Positions 1-5,714 are shown, numbered from the stretch's first letter. The stretch: DNA of 7,424 bases from Anaerotignum sp. (GCA_017442465.1 JAFRZQ010000426.1:1-7424), one strand, 5' to 3'. Notes: generated from the sequence alone by a model not told the origin. Numbers and translations are program-made.

Positions 1-1
1 A

Positions 2-220
2 TATATGGTACTGTATGCAGCAATTCAGATCATGCGGCAGATCCTCCAGCCCAAAATTCTCGGCACGCAAATTGGTCTGCATCCCTTGCTGACGCTGTTT
101 TCCATGTATTTCGGGTTCCAGTGTATTGGGGTTCTCGGTCTCATCATCGGGCCTATCATTGCAGTTATCCTGAAGGCATTTTTCCGCATCAGAAATCAGA
201 ATAAGGGGCTAGAAGCATAA
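2..220 (+). CDS. C-terminal end of a YtvI-like AI-2E family membrane transporter (partial)
   Basis: Only the last 72 or so codons are present; the reading frame is open to the left edge, so the ATG at 5 is internal. The visible protein has the family's C-terminal signature: an I-x-R-Q-I-L-x-P-K-I-L stretch (about residues 8-19 counted from that ATG), then G-L-H-P-L-L-T-L (24-31), then F-G-F-Q-x-x-G-V-L-G-L-I-I-G-P (36-50), which form the last two membrane segments. This arrangement is typical of the AI-2E/PerM permease superfamily. The G-L-H-P form resembles YtvI, an integral membrane protein linked to sporulation in Bacillus and Clostridia. The substrate is unknown. The gene ends five bases before a strong hairpin terminator shared with the converging lipoprotein gene. 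Family assignment is solid; the YtvI subgroup is inferred from this fragment. Confidence 0.8.
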   Translation, partial: YMVLYAAIQIMRQILQPKILGTQIGLHPLLTLFSMYFGFQCIGVLGLIIGPIIAVILKAFFRIRNQNKGLEA

Positions 221-224
221 AAAT

Positions 225-249
225 AAAACCACCTCAAAGAGGTGGTTTT
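225..249. terminator. Bidirectional intrinsic terminator between the permease and lipoprotein genes
   Basis: A perfect 11-bp stem (225-235 with 239-249) closes a 3-nt AAA loop. The outer A/T pairs give a U-run at the 3' end in both directions: TTTTTCTT on the + strand, and TTTTATTTTT after the stem on the minus strand. It separates two convergent genes and can stop both transcripts. Confidence 0.92.
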
Positions 250-251
250 TC

Positions 252-911
252 TTATTTAATCTCTGTCGTCTGCAGCATCACATTGACTGCACCTGCTACC
301 ATCTGTTTCTGATCCTCTGTGTAATAGGTGCCGCCATAGACAACCAGCTGGCCTTCTGCCACACCGTACACAACAATAGCCCTGGAATCAGGGATCTCAA
401 GGACTGCTTCCCTGCCGCCGGCTTCCTCGACCATTTCTTCTGTCCACTGTTCGGTTTCGATCATCTTATCAATGACCGCATCCGTAAACACCGTGGTCGT
501 TTCCAGATAAACGATGGGCGTGCCGTTAAAGCTACGCATCTCGCAGGCATCTACCGTGATGCTGGCGTTCTTTCCCAGCATATCCAGACTTTCCTGCATA
601 AATTCTTCCGTCAGGTTCCCCTTAAATTTTCCGGCCATCTGGGCATTCAGGCTGACAGGCAGTTCTGTTTCCATGGTATCCTTCTGATATACCACCAGAC
701 TGTTGAAAACCGCCTCATCCTGCGCCCATACAGTGCTGTCATACTGATATTTCATATCGCCGCCTTCTGCTGTTTTCAGTTCCATTTCATCCAGATTCAC
801 CGCTTCCAGCACAGGATAATCCACAGGCTCCACATCTTTAGATGCATCATTTCCGCAGCCGGCCAGAATGCTCATAGAAAGGCACAGTGCCAGTATTTTT
901 ACTCGTTTCAT
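252..911 (-). CDS. Secreted lipoprotein of unknown function
   Basis: The 219-aa product starts with a lysine/arginine n-region (MKRVK), a hydrophobic core and an L-A-G-C lipobox at residues 16-19. Cys19 should therefore be lipidated after signal peptidase II cleavage and the protein held on the outer face of the membrane. The mature part is acidic, soluble-looking and free of further membrane segments. It alternates beta-prone stretches with two helices rich in Met and Glu near residues 150-165 and at the C terminus. I do not recognise a catalytic motif; the Y-x-x-x-x-W segment near residues 57-62 recalls small lipoproteins of Firmicutes, but this is weak. GAGGAG (920-925) lies 8 nt before the ATG and decides the start. 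It is the last gene of the cysK-TraX operon, 31 nt after the TraX gene, and ends at the shared terminator at 225-249. Lipoprotein status is sure, function unknown. Confidence 0.88.
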   Translation of the reverse strand: MKRVKILALCLSMSILAGCGNDASKDVEPVDYPVLEAVNLDEMELKTAEGGDMKYQYDSTVWAQDEAVFNSLVVYQKDTMETELPVSLNAQMAGKFKGNLTEEFMQESLDMLGKNASITVDACEMRSFNGTPIVYLETTTVFTDAVIDKMIETEQWTEEMVEEAGGREAVLEIPDSRAIVVYGVAEGQLVVYGGTYYTEDQKQMVAGAVNVMLQTTEIK

Positions 912-942
912 CGTAAGTTCTCCTCTTCAAAATCCAGATTTT

Positions 943-1575
943 CTATATCCAAACCCTGATCCCCCAGAGCACCAGAAGGTGGAGGGGATAAAACACATAA
1001 AAGAAATATCTTGGCAGTTTTTTCGATAATGCCTGTATCCTCCATTTTCCATCCAGAAACATAAAGGAAAACAGAGACAATATCTGGATCCACGCCCCGG
1101 TCGTCAGCCCATACAGTACATTCAGAACGACCTGCCCATAAAAGCACAGGCTTTCTTTCATTGCATAAAATCCGAAAAAGAAAATCGTCCAGACACCATA
1201 CCAGCCATAACTCATTTCTATGAATGCACAGCCAATGAGCAGGGCACCTGCGATCATTTTTTTCTCCTTCTTCCAGAAATGCAGGGCACACGCACCCCAT
1301 GCCAGCATAAACAGGGGATTCAGCTGGCTCAGCCCAAACAGTTTCATATAGATGGGCTGAGAAATGACCGCTGCCACAAGAATGCGGATAAAATATTTTC
1401 TGAAATCAGAGGTATATGTAACCCCCTGGGCGATGCCAAAGGCAAATAGCGGGAAGGACAGCCTCCCAATGGCCCGAAAACCTGCCACAGCAGGAAAAAA
1501 TACCGCACCGATATGGTCGATCAGCATAGTCAGTGCCGCCACCATCTGGATAAACTGCCGCTGTTCTCTGCTCAT
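943..1575 (-). CDS. TraX-family integral membrane protein
   Basis: The 210-aa protein is almost wholly hydrophobic, with roughly seven or eight membrane segments. It carries the TraX-family N-terminal signature: M-L-I-D-H-I-G-A (17-24, with the charged pair Asp20-His21), then F-R-A-I-G-R-L-S-F-P-L-F-A-F (33-46). The C-terminal Y-P-L-H-L-L (196-201) recalls related membrane acyltransferases. In the F plasmid TraX acetylates pilin. Chromosomal homologues in Firmicutes have no established substrate and I see no conjugation genes here, so the name gives a fold and a possible acyl-transfer role only. The start overlaps the cysK stop as ATGA (1572-1575). There is no good Shine-Dalgarno just upstream (the 16 nt before it read as C-rich cysK codons), so translation probably depends on ribosomes finishing cysK. 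The lipoprotein gene follows after 31 nt. Confidence 0.85.
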   Translation of the reverse strand: MSREQRQFIQMVAALTMLIDHIGAVFFPAVAGFRAIGRLSFPLFAFGIAQGVTYTSDFRKYFIRILVAAVISQPIYMKLFGLSQLNPLFMLAWGACALHFWKKEKKMIAGALLIGCAFIEMSYGWYGVWTIFFFGFYAMKESLCFYGQVVLNVLYGLTTGAWIQILSLFSFMFLDGKWRIQALSKKLPRYFFYVFYPLHLLVLWGIRVWI

Positions 1576-2504
1576 ACGCTGAACATGGGGGTAGACAGAT
1601 ATCTGTCACCCGTATCAGGCAGCAGGACAACAATGTTCTTGCCTGCGTTTTCAGGTCGTTTTGCCACTTCCACAGCGGCATGCAGGGCCGCCCCTGCAGA
1701 AATACCCACCAGCAGACCTTCGTTTCTGGCGATCATTCTGCCGGCCTCATAAGCAGCTTCATCTGTCACTGTGATAATTTCATCATAAATTTCTGTATCC
1801 AGAATGGAAGGCACAAAATTCGCACCGATGCCCTGCAGACCATGAGGGCCTGCTTCGCCTTTTGTCAAGAGCGGAGAAGACGCAGGTTCCACACCAATGA
1901 TTTTTACGTTTGGATCCTGTTCCTTCAGATATCTGCCGATACCTGTGATGGTACCGCCTGTGCCGATACCTGCCACGAAAATATCCACCTTGCCATCTGT
2001 ATCCTCCCAAATCTCAGGGCCTGTGGTTTCATAGTGCGCCGCAGGGTTGGAAGGATTATCAAACTGACCGGGAATGAAAGAATTGGGGATTTCCCTTGCC
2101 AATTCTTCCGCTTTTTCGATGGCGCCAGTCATACCCTTTACCCCTTCTGTCAGCACCAGTTCCGCTCCAAAAGCTGTCATCAGGAGTCTCCGTTCCATGC
2201 TCATACTGTCAGGCATCACGATGATGGCTCTGTAGCCCCTTGCTGCCGCCATGACTGCCAGGCCAATGCCGGTATTGCCGCTGGTGGGTTCGATGATGGT
2301 AGCACCGGCTTTCAGGATGCCCGCTTTTTCCGCATCCTCCACCATACGCTTTGCCACGCGGTCTTTGGCACTGCCGCCGGGATTCAGTGCTTCCACCTTC
2401 GCCAGAAGGGTCGCCTGCAGTTCCAGTTTCTGTTCCAGATTGGACAGTTCCACGAGGGGTGTTCTGCCGATCAGTTCTTCGATACTTTTATATATCTTAG
2501 CCAT
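1572..2504 (-). CDS. cysK: Cysteine synthase A (O-acetylserine sulfhydrylase)
   Basis: A cytoplasmic PLP enzyme that makes L-cysteine from O-acetylserine and sulfide, the last step of cysteine synthesis. The 310-aa length is normal for CysK. Visible motifs: N-P-G-G-S-A-K-D-R (41-49) with Lys47 as the PLP Schiff-base lysine; P-T-S-G-N-T-G (73-79), the substrate-binding loop; G-T-G-G-T (181-185), which holds the PLP phosphate; G-I-S-A-G-A-A (267-273) with Ser269 at the pyridine-nitrogen position; and P-D-T-G-D-R-Y (296-302). The frame stays open for 344 codons upstream, but that is the antisense of map. The start at 2504 is fixed by GGAGGT (2513-2518) 8 nt before the ATG and by a promoter just upstream. 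It heads an operon with the TraX-family gene (ATGA overlap) and a lipoprotein gene. No T-box or CymR-like site was recognised in the short leader. Confidence 0.96.
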   Translation of the reverse strand: MAKIYKSIEELIGRTPLVELSNLEQKLELQATLLAKVEALNPGGSAKDRVAKRMVEDAEKAGILKAGATIIEPTSGNTGIGLAVMAAARGYRAIIVMPDSMSMERRLLMTAFGAELVLTEGVKGMTGAIEKAEELAREIPNSFIPGQFDNPSNPAAHYETTGPEIWEDTDGKVDIFVAGIGTGGTITGIGRYLKEQDPNVKIIGVEPASSPLLTKGEAGPHGLQGIGANFVPSILDTEIYDEIITVTDEAAYEAGRMIARNEGLLVGISAGAALHAAVEVAKRPENAGKNIVVLLPDTGDRYLSTPMFSV

Positions 2505-2538
2505 TTTTTCAGACCTCCAATTCTTTTTATAATGAAAG

Positions 2539-2567
2539 AAGATACCCCCATTTCCACCCATTGTCAA
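2539..2567 (-). promoter_or_regulatory. Sigma-A promoter of the cysK operon
   Basis: On the minus strand a perfect TTGACA -35 box (2567-2562) is followed by a 17-nt spacer and TATCTT as the -10 box (2544-2539). Transcription should begin near 2532, giving a leader of about 28 nt that holds little more than the ribosome binding site. The short leader argues against a riboswitch or T-box for this cysteine gene; control, if any, would be by a DNA-binding repressor. Confidence 0.75.
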
Positions 2568-2611
2568 GGGTTTTCTATTTCCAGTCTCTTGTAGAAAATC
2601 CGTTTTTGTGC

Positions 2612-2640
2612 TACCATATTGCAAGAGAAATGTATACAAT
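2612..2640 (+). promoter_or_regulatory. Probable promoter of map
   Basis: TACAAT at 2635-2640 is a good -10 box, 29 nt before the map start codon. The matching -35 position (2612-2617, TACCAT, 17-nt spacer) is poor, so the exact box assignment is tentative. The 165-nt divergent region has to serve both map and cysK, and the cysK -35 box (2562-2567) is only about 45 bp away. Confidence 0.45.
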
Positions 2641-2669
2641 CGTATGAAATAGAATAAAGGAGAATCAGT

Positions 2670-3539
2670 ATGAAAATTGGCAGAAACGACCCCTGCTGGT
2701 GCGGCAGCGGCAAAAAATACAAAGCATGCCATGCGGCATTCGATGACAAACTGGCAGAATACAAAGCAAAACGCGTTCCCGTCCCCAGTCACAAGCTGAT
2801 TAAAACAAAAGAACAGCTGGAAGGCATCCGCAAGGCGGGCGAACTGAACACTGCTGTTCTGGATATGATCGCTGAAAAAATCTGTGCAGGCATGTCCACA
2901 GAAGAGATCAATACACTGGCGCATAATTATATCGTAGAACACGGCGGTATCCCTGCCTGTCTGGGCTATCAGGGCTTCCCCAAAAGCATCTGCACATCCG
3001 TGAATGATGCCATCTGTCACGGCATCCCTTCCGCAGATGAGATCCTGAAAGACGGCGACATCATCAACGTGGACGTTACGACCATTCTGAACGGCTACTA
3101 TGCTGACGCTTCCAGAATGTTTATGATCGGCGAAGTTTGCGACGAAGCGAAAAAACTGGTGGAAGTCACAAAAGAATCCGTTGATCTGGCCCTGCAGGAA
3201 GTAAAACCCTGGGGCAGACTGGGCAACATCGGCGCAGTCATCAGCGAACACGTACATAAACACGGCTACACTGTTCTGCGTGACATCGGCGGCCACGGCG
3301 TTGGCAACGATTTCCACGAAGATCCCTATGTATGCCATGTAGGCAAAAGAGACACCGGCATGCTGCTGGTACCCGGCATGGTATTCACCATCGAACCCAT
3401 GGTAAATGAAGGCGAAGAAGATTTCTTCGTGGATGAAGAAAACGACTGGACCGTTTATACAGAAGACGGCTCCCTGTCCGCTCAGTGGGAATACACTGTA
3501 GCAGTCACAGAAGACGGCTTTGAAATTTTGACCCATTAA
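2670..3539 (+). CDS. map: Methionine aminopeptidase type I with N-terminal SEC-C zinc motif
   Basis: It removes the initiator methionine from nascent proteins in the cytoplasm. Residues 5-21 form a SEC-C motif with Cys9, Cys11, Cys20 and His21 as probable zinc ligands, seen in many clostridial MetAPs and thought to help ribosome or protein contact. The catalytic domain (about 45-289) has every expected residue: His117 for substrate binding; metal ligands Asp135, Asp146, His209, Glu242 and Glu274; and His216 near the active site. The order G-G-H-G (207-210), I-E-P (241-243) and A-Q-W-E (271-274) is the type I pattern. The 289-aa length fits MetAP plus SEC-C. AAGGAG (2657-2662) lies 7 nt before the ATG. 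The gene diverges from cysK and ends in a strong terminator. Codon use is extreme: 17 of 18 leucines are CTG and one is TTG, which fits a highly expressed gene and the tRNA-Leu(CAG) cluster nearby. Confidence 0.97.
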   Translation: MKIGRNDPCWCGSGKKYKACHAAFDDKLAEYKAKRVPVPSHKLIKTKEQLEGIRKAGELNTAVLDMIAEKICAGMSTEEINTLAHNYIVEHGGIPACLGYQGFPKSICTSVNDAICHGIPSADEILKDGDIINVDVTTILNGYYADASRMFMIGEVCDEAKKLVEVTKESVDLALQEVKPWGRLGNIGAVISEHVHKHGYTVLRDIGGHGVGNDFHEDPYVCHVGKRDTGMLLVPGMVFTIEPMVNEGEEDFFVDEENDWTVYTEDGSLSAQWEYTVAVTEDGFEILTH

Positions 3540-3548
3540 GCAAACGAA

Positions 3549-3580
3549 AACCCCATCGGAAAACCGATGGGGTTCTTTTT
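3549..3580. terminator. Terminator of map, shared with the converging hydrolase gene
   Basis: An 11-bp perfect stem (3549-3559 with 3564-3574) closes an AAAA loop and is followed on the + strand by CTTTTT. On the minus strand the stem is followed by a short TTTT, so it can also end the hydrolase transcript, whose stop codon (3579-3581) sits inside the U-run. Confidence 0.9.
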
Positions 3581-4400
3581 ATTTCTCAACCTGTTCAATT
3601 AAGTATTGTGCCACTTTTTCGATCAGATCATTTCGCATATCACTGAAGGAATGGTCTGTCACATATTCCTCTCGGATGATGTCGCCGCCTGCCGCCTGTA
3701 CTGCAGTTACCCAAGGCACTACATGAACATCCGCAGAGCATTCATCATCCAGTTTCGCATTCAGCACATAAACAGGAGTATGTTTCAATGCCTCTGCCAG
3801 TCCGGAAAGCTGATATTTTCCCTTGTTCTGTTCTGTTTCATCAAACAACGCCTGTACGGATGTACCGCTGAGCCAGGGAACAGCACTTTCGAAAATGGCC
3901 AACATCTGCCCTCTGCCCTTTTCACTCATCATGCCTTCCCCCATGTCGCAGGGAGCCACGCAGACTGCCGCTTTCAGTTCAGGGTGCTTTGCTGCCAGAT
4001 GGGCCGCAATGAAAACACCCATGCTATGACCGACCACATACAGTTTTTCTGTATCGAAGTTCATTTCCGTATCATTTCTGATATATTCCAGTACCGTTTC
4101 ACTGTCCTCCAGACAATGCCCAATGCCATAATCCCCCGCACTGTTCCAGCTGCCGCTGTAATGATAAGTCACCACATGGAAACCAACACGGCGTAACCCC
4201 TGAGCCAGATCCAGATTCTTTTCCACACCAGGGATACCGTGGGCAAGTAAAATCGTCGGGTGTTTGCCTTCACCGCCGGCACGGAAGATTGTCACGAGAA
4301 TACGTCCTCTTTTGCCTTCCAACACTGCCCCCTGCAGATCAGGACGAAAAGGCGCATCACCCCAATGTTTTTCGTTTTTCAGATATTCTAAATGCATCAT
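3579..4400 (-). CDS. Alpha/beta hydrolase (serine esterase or peptidase-like)
   Basis: A 273-aa single-domain alpha/beta hydrolase. The oxyanion strand-turn is H-G-I-P-G (54-58), the nucleophile elbow G-H-S-M-G (124-128) places the catalytic serine at 126, the acid is Asp218 or Asp219 after the strand V-Y-V-L-N-A, and the base is His250 in D-H-S-F-S. There is no signal peptide, so it acts in the cytoplasm. The region 155-205 is a probable lid. The fold suggests hydrolysis of an ester, thioester or amide, but the substrate cannot be read from sequence. Two ATG codons stand in tandem at 4400 and 4397; AAGGTGG (4408-4414) is 7 nt from the first and 10 from the second, so the first is slightly favoured. 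Two terminators stand just upstream, so it needs its own promoter. The best candidate I see is weak: TTGTCG at 4455-4460, then TCAGAT at 4431-4436 with an 18-nt spacer. Confidence 0.9.
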   Translation of the reverse strand: MMHLEYLKNEKHWGDAPFRPDLQGAVLEGKRGRILVTIFRAGGEGKHPTILLAHGIPGVEKNLDLAQGLRRVGFHVVTYHYSGSWNSAGDYGIGHCLEDSETVLEYIRNDTEMNFDTEKLYVVGHSMGVFIAAHLAAKHPELKAAVCVAPCDMGEGMMSEKGRGQMLAIFESAVPWLSGTSVQALFDETEQNKGKYQLSGLAEALKHTPVYVLNAKLDDECSADVHVVPWVTAVQAAGGDIIREEYVTDHSFSDMRNDLIEKVAQYLIEQVEK

Positions 4401-4460
4401 ACCATCGCCACCTTGTATTTATTTTCATACATCTGATGATAGCATACCACTTTTCGACAA

Positions 4461-4493
4461 AAGAAAAAAGCCCCAGACAAAAAATGTCTGAGG
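4461..4493 (-). terminator. Second (downstream) terminator after the first tRNA-Leu gene
   Basis: A 9-bp stem (4485-4493 with 4471-4479) closes a TTTTT loop and is followed on the minus strand by CTTTTTTCTTTT. One pair is a G-U wobble in minus-strand RNA and would be an A-C mismatch in plus-strand RNA, so it is built for the minus strand. It backs up the terminator at 4494-4526 and shields the hydrolase gene from the strong tRNA promoters. Confidence 0.8.
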
Positions 4494-4526
4494 AAAAGAA
4501 AAAGGTCATCGATTTCTCGATGACCT
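4494..4526 (-). terminator. First terminator after the first tRNA-Leu gene
   Basis: A perfect 10-bp stem (4517-4526 with 4503-4512) is capped by a GAAA tetraloop in minus-strand RNA and followed by TTTTTCTTTT. It begins 14 nt after the mature tRNA 3' end. Confidence 0.9.
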
Positions 4527-4527
4527 A

Positions 4528-4650
4528 ATCCGCAATAACTGCGGATGACAGGACTTGAACCTGCACGGGCGCAATGCCCACTAGAACCTGAATCTAGCGC
4601 GTCTGCCAGTTCCGCCACATCCGCACAACTCAGTGTGCTTGATTATAATA
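4528..4650 (-). repeat. Duplicated tRNA-Leu unit, copy A (trailer hairpin, tRNA, leader, -10 box)
   Basis: This 123-bp segment is nearly identical to 4784-4905. The only differences I see are one base missing from the trailer loop, one C/T change in the leader and about three changes next to the -10 box. The similarity stops sharply: the 17-nt promoter spacers and the terminators are unrelated. The leader also contains the short inverted repeat GCACA...TGTGC, which overlaps the first two tRNA bases. Confidence 0.85.
4540..4624 (-). tRNA. tRNA-Leu, anticodon CAG (copy 1)
   Basis: An 85-nt class II tRNA. The acceptor stem is GCGGATG paired with CATCCGC (4618-4624 with 4541-4547), with an A discriminator at 4540. 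The anticodon stem is CTAGA/TCTAG around the 7-nt loop TTCAGGT, giving anticodon CAG (genomic 4588-4590) for codon CUG. The long variable arm GGGC-ATTGC-GCCC marks a leucine/serine-type tRNA, and the T arm has the usual TTCAAGT loop. The 3' CCA is not encoded. Identical in all 85 positions to the copies at 4795-4879 and 5756-5840. It is a single-gene transcription unit with its own promoter and two terminators. Confidence 0.97.
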
Positions 4651-4673
4651 CCTTATCAGTCGAAGTTTGTCAA
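4645..4673 (-). promoter_or_regulatory. Promoter of tRNA-Leu copy 1
   Basis: Perfect TTGACA (4673-4668), 17-nt spacer, then TATTAT (4650-4645), which runs on into TATAAT three bases later. Transcription should start about 14 nt before the mature 5' end. No G/C-rich stringent discriminator is obvious after the -10 box (the next bases are AATCAAG). Confidence 0.9.
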
Positions 4674-4752
4674 CAATTTTTTTCGAAAAATTTCCACTTT
4701 CTTTAAGTATTTATTTTCTATAGAAAAGGAATCATTTTTTCATAGAAAAGAG

Positions 4753-4780
4753 AAAAACCACCGACATTTCTGCCGATGGT
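4753..4780 (-). terminator. Terminator of tRNA-Leu copy 2
   Basis: A 10-bp stem (4771-4780 with 4757-4766) with a GAAA loop is followed by TTTTT and more T/C-rich sequence. Two pairs are G-U wobbles in minus-strand RNA and would be A-C mismatches in plus-strand RNA, which shows the direction. The stretch between it and the copy-1 promoter (4674-4752) is A/T-rich and I see no gene in it. Confidence 0.85.
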
Positions 4781-4783
4781 CTT

Positions 4784-4905
4784 ATCCGCATAACTGCGGA
4801 TGACAGGACTTGAACCTGCACGGGCGCAATGCCCACTAGAACCTGAATCTAGCGCGTCTGCCAGTTCCGCCACATCCGCACAACTTAGTGTGCTTAGATA
4901 TAATA
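4784..4905 (-). repeat. Duplicated tRNA-Leu unit, copy B
   Basis: Partner of the segment at 4528-4650, offset by 255-256 bp. It includes a trailer hairpin in which TGCGGAT (minus strand, 4790-4784) can pair with the tRNA's own 3' acceptor strand plus discriminator (4801-4795) across a 4-nt loop. The third tRNA copy lacks this trailer and has a different leader, so it is a more distant duplicate or arose from a separate event. Confidence 0.85.
4795..4879 (-). tRNA. tRNA-Leu, anticodon CAG (copy 2)
   Basis: An 85-nt class II tRNA, base-for-base the same as copies 1 and 3: acceptor GCGGATG/CATCCGC, A discriminator at 4795, anticodon CAG, long variable arm, no encoded CCA. Single-gene unit with promoter at 4900-4928 and terminator at 4753-4780. 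The 2H phosphoesterase gene lies just upstream and has no convincing terminator, so some transcripts may run from it into this tRNA. Confidence 0.97.
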
Positions 4906-4928
4906 ATCCATCCCCACAAAATTGTCAA
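4900..4928 (-). promoter_or_regulatory. Promoter of tRNA-Leu copy 2
   Basis: Perfect TTGACA (4928-4923), 17-nt spacer, TATTAT (4905-4900). The spacer differs completely from that of copy 1 although box sequence and spacing are the same. Confidence 0.9.
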
Positions 4929-4980
4929 GCGTTTTTTCAAAATTTTTTATTTCTGCAGTTTTCTCTGCAAAACAGTCTGC

Positions 4981-5643
4981 TTAAATCGTCTTGTAATGGT
5001 TCATGTCCTCAAAGTTCTGGATTACCAGATCTTCTATCCTGAGTGTCACTTTCCTTTCCACAGGATGCAGCGCCTCTCTCAGCCGCTCGGCTTCTTCTCT
5101 GGTATATTCCCCAGGGCAATAATACGCCAGTGTAATATGGGGACACAGATCCCCTAAAGGAACAACATCCTGCAGTGCACAGTATAATTCATCCAGCCTA
5201 TGCCAGCTGTCATCTTCCTCATCCGGCATCAGTCCCAGAACGATGCTGGTATGTACCATATTGAACATCCATGTCGTCTTCATCTGCAAAGGGGGCACAT
5301 CTTTCCAGCGGGCAAGGATCTCTTTCGCCTTTTCCTCTGCCGCCGCCATCCGTTCTGAAAGCCCCTCTTCCTCCGGCTTGCCGTCCACCAGACTATGGAG
5401 TGTCATATGAAAGGTATCTCTTTCCAGTTTTTCAGAGAACATCTGAGGGACTGCCCCATAGAGTTCCTTCTGCAGTTCCTCCAGAAAATCTTTTGTATCG
5501 TCATCCAGCAAAAACACCACTGTATTTCCCTTATACGGCAGAATCTTCCCGTTTTCATCCGCCTTTTTACGGAGATTCTGATTTGTATGGAACGTTTCAT
5601 CAGGGATGCTTCTCCAGATATAGTCCTCCAGTATATTGATCAT
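4981..5643 (-). CDS. 2H phosphoesterase superfamily protein (2'-5' RNA ligase / cyclic phosphodiesterase-like)
   Basis: A 220-aa soluble protein with two H-x-T motifs about 90 residues apart: H-M-T-L-H at 79-83 and H-I-T-L at 169-172. Each follows a beta-strand pattern typical of the two-lobed 2H fold (LigT, CPDase, ThpR), so the two His-Thr pairs would line one active site. Known members open 2',3'-cyclic phosphates or handle 2'-5' RNA bonds. The real substrate is not shown, and the N-terminal 40 residues and the Glu-rich helix at about 91-112 are outside the core motifs. AAAGGAG (5651-5657) is 7 nt before the ATG. It has its own promoter (5675-5704) and lies between tRNA-Leu copies 2 and 3 on the same strand. 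After the stop there is only a small hairpin (4951-4972, 8-bp stem) without a U-run. A tRNA-related role is tempting from position alone but unproven. Confidence 0.85.
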   Translation of the reverse strand: MINILEDYIWRSIPDETFHTNQNLRKKADENGKILPYKGNTVVFLLDDDTKDFLEELQKELYGAVPQMFSEKLERDTFHMTLHSLVDGKPEEEGLSERMAAAEEKAKEILARWKDVPPLQMKTTWMFNMVHTSIVLGLMPDEEDDSWHRLDELYCALQDVVPLGDLCPHITLAYYCPGEYTREEAERLREALHPVERKVTLRIEDLVIQNFEDMNHYKTI

Positions 5644-5674
5644 AGGATCACTCCTTTCTCGTTTTCCTGTCTTT

Positions 5675-5704
5675 ATTATACAAACTTATCCCGAAGAAAG
5701 ACAA
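5675..5704 (-). promoter_or_regulatory. Promoter of the 2H phosphoesterase gene
   Basis: Perfect TATAAT (5680-5675) with TTGTCT (5704-5699) 18 nt upstream. It begins about 10 nt after the U-run of the copy-3 tRNA terminator, so the gene is restarted independently of the tRNA transcript. Leader is about 25 nt. Confidence 0.75.
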
Positions 5705-5714
5705 TGACCCGAAG

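Noticed and set aside
908..1300. Minus-strand ORF overlapping the TraX and lipoprotein genes
   Set aside because: Another frame of the TraX gene; Cys/Trp-rich, no ribosome binding site, and it overlaps two well-supported genes.
1594..1607. Perfect 14-bp palindrome GACAGATATCTGTC shortly before the TraX start
   Set aside because: It encodes the G-D-R-Y-L-S part of the conserved CysK C terminus and has no loop, so chance from codon choice is the simpler explanation than an operator or attenuator.
1680..2594. Long + strand ORF opposite cysK
   Set aside because: Shadow of the cysK gene on the other strand; no ribosome binding site and a Cys/His/Phe-rich, unnatural composition.
2505..3536. A 344-codon open extension in front of cysK, antisense to map
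   Set aside because: The frame is the exact codon-by-codon complement of map. It stays open because map uses no TTA, CTA or TCA codons. CysK has its own ribosome binding site, promoter and normal length from 2504.
4397..4618. Small minus-strand ORF beginning M-A-E-L-A-D-A-L-D-S
   Set aside because: It is a translation of the tRNA-Leu gene, a well-known false protein in databases. The same holds for the minus-strand ORF at 5676-5888 and for the + strand ORFs at 4800-5042 and 5395-5844 containing M-T-G-L-E-P-A-R-A.
4951..4972. Hairpin after the 2H phosphoesterase stop codon
   Set aside because: The 8-bp stem has a G-U pair and is followed by an A-rich sequence in the transcript, so it does not qualify as an intrinsic terminator.
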